DNA from: Thermoplasmata archaeon
Lineage (GTDB): Archaea; Thermoplasmatota; E2; DHVEG-1; B18-G2
Length of the DNA: 12,436 bases
Direction: 5' to 3'
NCBI GenBank assembly: GCA_021163455.1
Contig: JAGGWT010000005.1
Coordinates: 1 to 12,436, forward strand
Shown here: piece by piece, positions 6,581 through 12,416 of the stretch
Numbering within the stretch: position 1 is the stretch's first letter
Layout: each line of letters begins with the position of its first letter
Program-made: the position numbers and the translations under genes
The notes under the pieces: model-generated
Databases searched by the model: none
Seen by the model: the letters and a program-made list of their open reading frames with translations, nothing else
Told to the model about the DNA's origin: nothing

Positions 6581-6840
6581 AAAAATATGATGTTGTTACC
6601 ACTCTCTCGTATCCTAAAACGGGTGCGATGGGAAAAACGGGAACATGGAGAATTTTCAGACCGATTCTCAACAAAGATAAATGCGTGAAGTGTCTCAGAT
6701 GTTGGATATTCTGTCCAGAAGGTGCAATAATAAGGAAGGAAGACGACAGCGTCGAGATAGATTACGACTACTGTAAGGGCTGTGGAATATGTGCCAGAGA
6801 ATGTAAGGTAAAAGCAATCACTATGGAGAGGGAGGAATAG
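6577..6840 (+). CDS. porD: 2-oxoacid:ferredoxin oxidoreductase, delta subunit (2[4Fe-4S] ferredoxin)
   Basis: This ferredoxin-like subunit carries electrons from the thiamine centre out to ferredoxin. The 87-residue protein has a PorD-type N-terminal extension (GKTGTWRIFRPILN) and two cluster motifs: Cys36-x2-Cys39-x2-Cys42-x3-Cys46-Pro, and Cys66-x2-Cys69-x2-Cys72-x3-Cys76. Each would hold one [4Fe-4S] cluster with the usual crossed ligation. In the second motif the residue after the last Cys is Lys rather than the customary Pro; all eight Cys are intact. The ATG at 6577 overlaps the porG stop and has GAGGTG upstream. The gene ends 1 nt before porA, so the subunits are made from one message. 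Confidence 0.94.
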   Translation: MKKYDVVTTLSYPKTGAMGKTGTWRIFRPILNKDKCVKCLRCWIFCPEGAIIRKEDDSVEIDYDYCKGCGICARECKVKAITMEREE

Positions 6841-6841
6841 T

Positions 6842-8002
6842 ATGAAAGTGGTTGTTGATACCGGCAATCACATCGCTGCTCTTGCCGCAAAATTAGCAAA
6901 GCCTGATGTGGTTGCAGCATATCCAATAACTCCTCAAACAACTATCGTTGAGAAGATCGCAGAATATGTAGCAAAAGGTGAATTCTCTGGAGATTATATA
7001 TGTGTTGAAAGTGAACACTCTGCAATGAGTGCATGTATAGGAGCGAGCGCAGCAGGCGCAAGAACGTTCACCGCTACATCGGCGCATGGTCTTTTACTGA
7101 TGCATGAAATGCTACATTGGGCTGCATTGGCAAGATTGCCAATTGTTATGGTAAATGTGAACAGGGCGATTGGACCTGGATGGACCATATGGAGCGACCA
7201 GAATGATTCCATGGCCCAGAGAGACACGGGATGGATACAGATATACTGCTCAAGTAATCAGGAGATATTTGATTCGATTATCCAGGCGTTCAAACTGGCA
7301 GAGCACAAAGATGTGCAGCTTCCTGTTATGGTGTGTTACGATGGTTTCATCCTTTCTCATACATCCATGCCTGTAAAAGTCCCTGAACAGAAAGAGATAG
7401 ATGACTTTCTGCCAAAGAGGGAACCGGCATGGGTTCTAGATCCAGAGAATCCAGTTACCCATGGAAACATAATCATGCCGAAGGATTATCCTTCTATAAG
7501 AAAAGCAATGCAGGATGCTCAGGAGAATGCAAAGAAACTCATTCCGGAAATAGCAAAGGAATGGAAAGAGAGATTCGGAACATACCACGGTGATCTTATA
7601 GAGAAATACAGATGTGAAGATGCCGATTACATAATCTTGTCATACGCGGCACTAGGTGCAGAGAGCAAGGTAGCAATAGATATGCTGAGAAAAGAGGGAA
7701 AGAAAGTCGGTCTGGCAAGATTGAGAACATTCAGACCTTTCCCATCAGAGGATATTCTTTCATTAGCGGAAAACGCTGACCTCATAGTGATAGATAGAAG
7801 CATATCAATCGGATTTGAAGGTCCTCTTTTCACAGAAGTCAAGTCCTGCCTTTATGAAAAAAGTGATGCCAGGGTTTATGGCTTCATCGCAGGTCTTGGA
7901 GGAAAAGATGTAAGGTACACAGATATAGGAAAGATCGTTGACAGAGTAATAGAAAGAAAGCAGGATGGTGTTTTATGGTATGACATGGAGGGTGGGAAAT
8001 GA
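6842..8002 (+). CDS. porA: 2-oxoacid (pyruvate-type):ferredoxin oxidoreductase, alpha subunit
   Basis: The alpha subunit provides the pyrimidine-binding half of the thiamine diphosphate site and substrate contacts. In 386 residues I see AAYPITPQTTIVEKIAEY (Thr30 is at the position of the substrate-binding Thr of characterised pyruvate:ferredoxin oxidoreductases), CVESEHSAMSACIGASAAGA (its ESE motif has the Glu that activates the cofactor), SAHGLLLMHEMLHWAA, WSDQNDSMAQRDTGWIQIYC and, in the C-terminal domain, LARLRTFRPFPSEDI and DRSISIGFEGPLF. Length is normal for a separate alpha subunit. The ribosome site GGGAGGAA is 5 nt before the ATG. The stop overlaps porB in ATGA. The YPITPQT version is most typical of pyruvate enzymes, so pyruvate is favoured over 2-oxoisovalerate. 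Confidence 0.94.
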   Translation: MKVVVDTGNHIAALAAKLAKPDVVAAYPITPQTTIVEKIAEYVAKGEFSGDYICVESEHSAMSACIGASAAGARTFTATSAHGLLLMHEMLHWAALARLPIVMVNVNRAIGPGWTIWSDQNDSMAQRDTGWIQIYCSSNQEIFDSIIQAFKLAEHKDVQLPVMVCYDGFILSHTSMPVKVPEQKEIDDFLPKREPAWVLDPENPVTHGNIIMPKDYPSIRKAMQDAQENAKKLIPEIAKEWKERFGTYHGDLIEKYRCEDADYIILSYAALGAESKVAIDMLRKEGKKVGLARLRTFRPFPSEDILSLAENADLIVIDRSISIGFEGPLFTEVKSCLYEKSDARVYGFIAGLGGKDVRYTDIGKIVDRVIERKQDGVLWYDMEGGK

Positions 8003-8904
8003 GTTTGAAGGATTTACCGAAAGATGAGTATCTCCTTCCTGGTAGTGCTGCATGTCCTGGATGCCCCGCAACAATTGGATTGAGAACTGTTCTCAAAGCC
8101 CTGGGCAAAAAAACTATACTGGTTGTTCCTGCATGCTGTACCGCAGTGATTGAAAGCTGGTACCCTAACAGCTCTTTCAACGTGCCTCTTCTAAACATAG
8201 CATTTGAAGCCTCAGGCGCAGCAGCAAGCGGCATAGTTTCAGCTCTGAAACAGAAGGGAAGAGATGACATCAATGTGGTTGTCTGGGCTGGAGATGGAGG
8301 AACCTATGACATAGGTATACAGGCGATGTCAGGAGCATTCGAGAGAGGGACGGATTTCATTTACATATGTTACAACAACCAGATATACTCAAATACCGGT
8401 ATCCAGAGAAGTGGAGCCACGCCGTATGGAGCATGGACCACAACGACGGTTGGAGGCAAAGGGGAGTTTCCGAAAGATATGGGAGCGATAGTGAGGGCTC
8501 ATCGCATACCATACGTGGCTACAGCCTGCATATCATATCCTGAGGATCTCTACAATAAGGTGAGAAAGGCAAAGGAAATCAGAGGACCAAAATATATAGA
8601 GGTTCTTACCCCGTGTCCTCCAGGATGGAGATTCCCGATGGATAGGACTGTTGAGATGGGAAGATTAGCGGTAGAAACAGGAGTATGGCCTCTGTATGAA
8701 TATGAGAACGAAGAAATGACCTTCAATGGTATAAGCAGAGCAATCTTTGAAGGTAAATACAAAAGAAAACCTGTTGAGGACTGGCTTAAACTCCAGGGCA
8801 GGTTCTCGCACCTGTTCAAGCCAAAGAGAGACGAGGAGAGGATAAAGAGATTCGAAAAGTTTGTTGACGATATGTGGGAGAGATTCAGGAAAGAGTTTGG
8901 CTAG
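7999..8904 (+). CDS. porB: 2-oxoacid (pyruvate-type):ferredoxin oxidoreductase, beta subunit
   Basis: The beta subunit binds the diphosphate and Mg of thiamine diphosphate and holds the proximal [4Fe-4S] cluster. The cofactor motif is seen as GDGG at 98-101 and NN at 126-127, followed by the PorB signature YSNTGIQRSGATPYGAW. Candidate cluster ligands are Cys19, Cys22 (CPGC), Cys47 (or 46, ACC) and Cys206 (TPCPPGW), the standard pattern. The product is 301 residues, usual for PorB. Its ATG overlaps the porA stop by 4 nt and has GGAGGGTGGG upstream. It is the last gene of the operon, and its TAG stop is inside a CTAG shared with the convergent isomerase gene. Confidence 0.95.
   Translation: MSLKDLPKDEYLLPGSAACPGCPATIGLRTVLKALGKKTILVVPACCTAVIESWYPNSSFNVPLLNIAFEASGAAASGIVSALKQKGRDDINVVVWAGDGGTYDIGIQAMSGAFERGTDFIYICYNNQIYSNTGIQRSGATPYGAWTTTTVGGKGEFPKDMGAIVRAHRIPYVATACISYPEDLYNKVRKAKEIRGPKYIEVLTPCPPGWRFPMDRTVEMGRLAVETGVWPLYEYENEEMTFNGISRAIFEGKYKRKPVEDWLKLQGRFSHLFKPKRDEERIKRFEKFVDDMWERFRKEFG
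8901..8904. other. Second CTAG tetramer giving stops of two convergent genes
   Basis: The TAG of porB (8902-8904, +) and the TAG of the isomerase gene (complement of 8901-8903) share CTAG, exactly as at 2616-2619. No intergenic terminator exists between these two genes. Confidence 0.95.
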
Positions 8905-9950
8905 ATGCTTGCCAGTTTCTGCTTGAGCTTGCTTATAACATCCACAGGCGTAGGATCTTCTTCGTTGAGTATTGCCAGATAACAGCTAACGAAATCTCCT
9001 ACATACATCAGCGAGAGTTGTCTGGCGAGAAGGTTTTCACCTTTAGAGTTCACCTCCACCACAGTGGCGCCGGCGCTTTCGAAGATTTCTTTCATGAAGT
9101 TGTATCTCTCCTTTATCCTTACAGGTTCATGAGAGTCTCTAAGCAATATGCATGTTGATTTCTCTGTAAGCTCACATCTTCTGCTCCATCCAACGATATC
9201 GTTATGATTGCACTCTGGCACCTCATCATATCTCGCTATCATTTTGCTGTTTTCGTTTATCTGGGTTCTCCATCTTTTTGCGATTGGAATGAAATATCTC
9301 CATCCATAGATGTGGATGAGTGTGTCCTTTGATTTGAGTGCTATGTTTTTCGCCTGGTTGCTTTCAGAAGGGGTTTCCTTTCTGTTTTCATCTCTTATGC
9401 CTCTGCACACATCTATGGTTTCAGATATTTCGCCATCCACATTGCTGATTAGTTCGATTTTTTCCAGTACCTTTATGGATGGAAACAGAAGAAACGGAGT
9501 GGCAGCTCTGGGCTGGTATCCTGAGGGTATCTTGATGTGAGGGATGTTTTTTTCTCTGCTCTCTTCTTCCAGTTTACCTCCTGAAGATATTGCCACAGAG
9601 GGTATGTTTCTTTTCAAGGCCTCTCTGAAAGAATAGAGAGTTTCCTCGGTATTTCCGGAGTAACTGAGGAATATGGCAAAGGTTTTTTCATCAGCCCATT
9701 TTGGAAGATTGTAATCTCTATTAACATGTACCGGAATATCGGCTCTGTCTCTCAGCCATTCTCTGATAATGTCTCCAGATATCGCGGAGCCTCCCATCCC
9801 AGAAATGAGTATATTTTCTATTTCTCCCGCCTCTACTTCAATATCTCTGCATATCTCTAACGCTTGTTCTATCTGCTCGGGAAGTTTTGATATTGTGTCA
9901 AGCATTCCTGACCTGTCAAACCTAGATATATATTCCAAATTGTCGAGCAT
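8901..9950 (-). CDS. Bifunctional phosphoglucose/phosphomannose isomerase
   Basis: This enzyme interconverts glucose 6-phosphate or mannose 6-phosphate with fructose 6-phosphate; the family is archaeal and bacterial, with SIS-type sugar isomerase domains. From the ATG at 9950 the protein is 349 residues and starts MLDNLEYISRFDRSGML, the usual family N terminus. Motifs seen are GMGGSAISGD (51-60), SYSGNTEET (96-104, phosphate binding), PSGYQPRAA (142-150), and an active-site Glu (233, in NENSK) and His (249, in ECNHNDIVGW). Their 16-residue spacing equals that of Glu203/His219 in the Pyrobaculum aerophilum enzyme. An ATG eight codons upstream (9974) is in frame, but the TATA box lies over it, so 9950 is preferred and the message is probably leaderless. 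It follows the dehydrogenase gene by 39 nt on the same strand. Confidence 0.93.
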   Translation of the reverse strand: MLDNLEYISRFDRSGMLDTISKLPEQIEQALEICRDIEVEAGEIENILISGMGGSAISGDIIREWLRDRADIPVHVNRDYNLPKWADEKTFAIFLSYSGNTEETLYSFREALKRNIPSVAISSGGKLEEESREKNIPHIKIPSGYQPRAATPFLLFPSIKVLEKIELISNVDGEISETIDVCRGIRDENRKETPSESNQAKNIALKSKDTLIHIYGWRYFIPIAKRWRTQINENSKMIARYDEVPECNHNDIVGWSRRCELTEKSTCILLRDSHEPVRIKERYNFMKEIFESAGATVVEVNSKGENLLARQLSLMYVGDFVSCYLAILNEEDPTPVDVISKLKQKLASI

Positions 9951-9972
9951 ACCAGCAGAACTTCTTCTCAGC

Positions 9973-9982
9973 ATTATATAGA
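9973..9982 (-). promoter_or_regulatory. TATA box of the isomerase gene
   Basis: On the - strand TCTATATAAT is centred about 27 nt before the ATG at 9950. This predicts a transcript start at or next to that ATG and rules against the upstream ATG at 9974, which overlaps the box. Confidence 0.6.
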
Positions 9983-9989
9983 TTGCGAT

Positions 9990-11018
9990 TCAGGGCTCTA
10001 TTACCACCTTTATTGACTCCTCTCCGCTTGATACAAGGTCAAAACCTTTCTGGATATCATCAAGTTTGAATCTGTGAGTTATTAAATCTCTTACCTCGAT
10101 TTCTCTGTTCTTTAATATCTCTATGGATTCCCTTATATCTCTGGGAGCACCTGCATAGGTTGAGACGATTCGTATCTGTCTGTTCCATATATCAAATATA
10201 TTTACGGGAATGTTGTGTTTTGGGTCAAGAGGAGCGAACAGAAGAAGGGTTCCTCCAGGATTCACGCACTTCAGTGCAGTGTTGAAAGCGGAAGGTACCC
10301 CTGCTGAGAGAATCACCTTATCAGCAAGATATCCATCGTTTATTTCTCTTATACTCTTCTCAACATCATCTTCAGCATGGATCGCCAAATCGGCGCCGCA
10401 CTCCTTAGCTTTCTTCAGTTTGAAATCGTTAACATCTATCGCCACTATCTTCTTGGCACCCCAGGCTCTTGCCAGTTTTATCTGCAACAGACCTGTCATT
10501 CCGCTCCCCACAACAGCGATGGTATCGTTTGGTTTCACCTCTGCGATCCTGAATCCTCTGACCACGCATGCGAGAGGCTCTATGAATACACCCTCCTCAT
10601 AGGAAATCTCGTCAGGCAGAAGGAAAGTTCCTATCTCCACGTTTATCTCCGGTATCCTTACATATTCAGAAAATCCTCCAGGGTCGTAGTTTGTTGAGTG
10701 AAGAGTTTTGCAGAGAGTGTGGTTCCCTTCCAGACAGTATTTGCATTTGTTGCAGGGAACATGATGAGAGACGAAGACCCTGTCCCCAACCTTGAACTCC
10801 TTGATTTCTTTACCCGTTTCCACGATTTCTCCCGTCATTTCATGACCGAGTACCCTCGGGGCTTTCTTTACCCTGTACCATTCCATCACATCGCTTCCAC
10901 ATATCCCGCATGCCCTAACCTTTACAAGTAGCTCTCTGTCCCCTATCTCTGGAATCGGCCTCTTCTCTACTCTGACGTCTTTGTTGTTATAGTATACAGC
11001 TACCTTCATCAGTTTCAT
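9990..11018 (-). CDS. Zinc-dependent medium-chain dehydrogenase (sorbitol/threonine dehydrogenase-like)
   Basis: This is an NAD(P)-dependent alcohol, polyol or sugar dehydrogenase of the MDR superfamily; the exact substrate is unknown. In 342 residues the likely catalytic-zinc ligands are Cys40 (GICGSD), His59 and Glu60 (GHE). The structural zinc site is Cys89, Cys92, Cys95 and Cys103. EPLACVV follows at about 147-153, and the Rossmann loop is VVGSGMTG. An Asp (195) at the end of the second Rossmann strand favours NAD+ over NADP+. All key residues are intact. The ATG at 11018 has GGTGAGGAG upstream inside the end of the aldolase gene, 4 nt away; an ATG three codons later (11009) is a plausible alternative and gives a more typical N terminus. 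The tight spacing says it works with the LsrF-like aldolase, perhaps in a sugar or polyol pathway. Confidence 0.88.
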   Translation of the reverse strand: MKLMKVAVYYNNKDVRVEKRPIPEIGDRELLVKVRACGICGSDVMEWYRVKKAPRVLGHEMTGEIVETGKEIKEFKVGDRVFVSHHVPCNKCKYCLEGNHTLCKTLHSTNYDPGGFSEYVRIPEINVEIGTFLLPDEISYEEGVFIEPLACVVRGFRIAEVKPNDTIAVVGSGMTGLLQIKLARAWGAKKIVAIDVNDFKLKKAKECGADLAIHAEDDVEKSIREINDGYLADKVILSAGVPSAFNTALKCVNPGGTLLLFAPLDPKHNIPVNIFDIWNRQIRIVSTYAGAPRDIRESIEILKNREIEVRDLITHRFKLDDIQKGFDLVSSGEESIKVVIEP

Positions 11019-11022
11019 GGAT

Positions 11023-11823
11023 TTATTCGCTCCTCACCTCTACAAGCGGCTCTTCTTTGAAAATCTGATACGCCTCATCAGGTGTTGCCCCTTCATGAAC
11101 TATTGCTCTCACTGCCTTTATCATTCCAACCGGGTTTGAGGACTGGAATATGTTTCTTCCCATGTCGACGCCGGCGGCGCCTGCTTCTATAGCTTTGTAT
11201 GTCATCTCGAGAGCATCCTTCTCAGGTATCTTCTTTCCACCTGCTATGACTATTGGAACTGGACAGGTTTCAACAACTCTCTCGAAGTTCTCACAGTAGT
11301 ATGTTTTTACTATATGGGCACCAAATTCGGCAGCCATTCTTGAGGCAAGACTCAGATACTTTGCATCCTTCTTCATGTCTCTTCCCACAGCAGTTACCGC
11401 TACAACTGGTATGCCGTATTCCTCGGCTTCATCCACAACCTTGGCAAGACCAAGTAAGGTGTCTCTCTCAAAATCGGAGCCCACCATTATGGAAAATGCA
11501 ACCCCAGCAACGTTCAGTCTGATCGCATCCTTCATGGATGTTATTATACCCTCGTGTAAGAGTTCCTTTCCAATTATACTTGTTCCTCCCGATATCCTGA
11601 GAACGATTGGTATGTCGTTCTCGGGCGGTATGTATCTCCTGAGAGCACCTCTTGTCAGCATCAGAGTATCAGCATACGGAAGGAGAGGCAGAACTGTTTT
11701 TCCCAGGTTTTCAAGACCGGTTGTTGGTCCCATGAAGTAGCCATGGTCAACGGCCAGCATAACAGTTCTGTTATCACTCGGCTTTATTATCCTGGATAAT
11801 CTGTTTTTCATTCCCCAATCCAT
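11023..11823 (-). CDS. lsrF: LsrF/DhnA-type class I aldolase (3-hydroxy-5-phosphonooxypentane-2,4-dione thiolase-like)
   Basis: This is a Schiff-base (beta/alpha)8-barrel enzyme strikingly close, by recollection, to bacterial LsrF, which acts on phosphorylated autoinducer-2. Shared phrases are MDWGMKNRLSRI, VMLAVDHGYFMGPTTGLE, IVKTYY, CPVPIVIAGGKK and GAAGVDMGRNIFQSSNPVGM. The Lys of HIVKTYY (residue 173 from this start) aligns with the catalytic Lys of LsrF. The ATG at 11823 (266 residues) is preferred over a TTG at 11835 because the TATA box at 11853-11860 predicts a transcript starting near 11831, about 8 nt before the ATG. None of the other autoinducer-2 genes is nearby, and it is paired with a dehydrogenase and near a sugar-phosphate isomerase. 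An aldolase role in sugar metabolism is therefore at least as likely as autoinducer processing. The family also includes archaeal fructose-bisphosphate aldolases and the ADH synthase of aromatic biosynthesis; the sequence is nearest LsrF. Confidence 0.85.
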   Translation of the reverse strand: MDWGMKNRLSRIIKPSDNRTVMLAVDHGYFMGPTTGLENLGKTVLPLLPYADTLMLTRGALRRYIPPENDIPIVLRISGGTSIIGKELLHEGIITSMKDAIRLNVAGVAFSIMVGSDFERDTLLGLAKVVDEAEEYGIPVVAVTAVGRDMKKDAKYLSLASRMAAEFGAHIVKTYYCENFERVVETCPVPIVIAGGKKIPEKDALEMTYKAIEAGAAGVDMGRNIFQSSNPVGMIKAVRAIVHEGATPDEAYQIFKEEPLVEVRSE

Positions 11824-11851
11824 AACTATCCCCAAAACCGATATTTCTCTT

Positions 11852-11863
11852 CTTTATAAAAGG
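11852..11863. promoter_or_regulatory. Symmetric TATA box serving two divergent genes
   Basis: TTTATAAA (11853-11860) is a perfect palindrome and the only good TATA match between the divergent aldolase genes. Its centre is about 34 nt from the LsrF-like ATG (11823, -) and about 36 nt from the class II aldolase-like ATG (11893, +). Both genes could therefore start from it with short leaders of roughly 8-10 nt. Confidence 0.6.
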
Positions 11864-11892
11864 TTTATTACGTGATAGATGTTTGCAACATC

Positions 11893-12327
11893 ATGGATGT
11901 CATCTTTGTCTCAAAGGAAAAAATCAGAAACCCTCTTGTTGCTGAAATAATCAGGATTGGAAAGAAAATCAGAAAGAAAGGCACCATAAGCGCAAGATTT
12001 GGAAACAGAATTCTTATAACAGCGAATCATGACCTTGGGGAATTGGAAGAGAGTGATTTTGTAGAGGTTGTGGATTACAATATACTGTCTGATATCGCTA
12101 TCGTAATTGGTCCAAAGGAACCATCTAGCGCATTGCCGCTGCACTGGATGATATACAGGTTGCCGGATATCAACGTGATTATCCATCTTCATAATATAAT
12201 TGTGGAGAGAATAGACATGGAACAGAGCATGGAAGCATTGAAGAAACTCAGAGATAGAAAAGAAGTGAGTGATGATAGATTTGGAAGGATAATTGTTGGT
12301 TTCGGTATAGATGAGATAGGAGTCTGA
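11893..12327 (+). CDS. Short class II aldolase/adducin-like protein
   Basis: The product resembles the N-terminal two thirds of class II (zinc) aldolases such as L-fuculose-phosphate aldolase. Seen are KKGTISARFGNRILITA (the GNISAR-type phosphate loop), DLGELEESDFVEV, KEPSSALPLHWMIYR with a Glu at the catalytic Glu73 position of FucA, and INVIIHLHN with the HxH zinc pair. The protein then ends about 40 residues later in RIIVGFGIDEIGV with no third zinc His. At 144 residues it is shorter than the usual 180-215. The ATG at 11893 is chosen over a GTG at 11872 because that GTG lies only about 15 nt from the TATA box. It is divergent from the LsrF-like aldolase. It may be an aldolase with an unusual metal site, a non-catalytic relative, or a truncated gene; the phosphate loop and HxH argue against simple decay. 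Confidence 0.72.
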   Translation: MDVIFVSKEKIRNPLVAEIIRIGKKIRKKGTISARFGNRILITANHDLGELEESDFVEVVDYNILSDIAIVIGPKEPSSALPLHWMIYRLPDINVIIHLHNIIVERIDMEQSMEALKKLRDRKEVSDDRFGRIIVGFGIDEIGV

Positions 12328-12398
12328 AATTCAGGTACTGCGAAGTTAATTGTGGATGAATAGGATAGATATACCGTGCATTCCATTTGGGTGTGGGG
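12328..12398 (+). promoter_or_regulatory. Intergenic promoter region before the edge gene
   Basis: This 71-bp gap contains an AGATATACC TATA-like element (about 12367-12374), centred some 29 nt before the ATG at 12399, and the left arm of the inverted repeat at 12370-12384. No T-run terminator for the preceding gene is visible. Confidence 0.4.
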
Positions 12399-12416
12399 AT
12401 GGGAATGCACGGTATA
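12370..12416. repeat. Perfect 15-bp inverted repeat flanking a start codon
   Basis: TATACCGTGCATTCC (12370-12384) is exactly complementary to GGAATGCACGGTATA (12402-12416), with a 17-nt spacer. The left arm overlaps a TATA-like element and the right arm is the first codons of the probable gene at 12399. It could be a protein operator, an RNA hairpin, or a trace of a local inverted duplication. It has no T-run after it, so it is not a typical terminator. Confidence 0.9.

Noticed and set aside
6667..6831. porD as a damaged ferredoxin because the second motif lacks Pro
   Set aside because: All eight cysteines and their spacing are intact; Lys in place of Pro after the last Cys is a variation rather than loss of the cluster.
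6214..6867. 217-residue - strand frame over porG and porD
   Set aside because: It is the antisense shadow of two clearly identified genes, with a Phe/Ser/Thr-rich nonsense-like translation.
10210..10697. Two + strand frames inside the dehydrogenase gene
   Set aside because: They are antisense shadows; the - strand frame has all zinc ligands and the Rossmann loop.
11253..11740. + strand frames opposite the LsrF-like aldolase
   Set aside because: They are antisense shadows with no motif; the - strand protein is convincingly conserved.
11023..11823. An autoinducer-2 quorum-sensing (lsr) locus
   Set aside because: Only the LsrF-like enzyme is present. No LsrB/ACD transporter, LsrK, LsrG or LsrR gene is visible, and its partners are central sugar enzymes.
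12370..12416. Reading the inverted repeat as an intrinsic terminator of the preceding gene
   Set aside because: No T-rich tract follows either arm, archaeal termination does not usually rely on hairpins, and the right arm overlaps a probable coding start.
12370..12416. Terminal inverted repeats of a mobile element or a CRISPR repeat
   Set aside because: The spacer is only 17 nt, there are no direct target duplications or transposase, and no further copies occur in the window.
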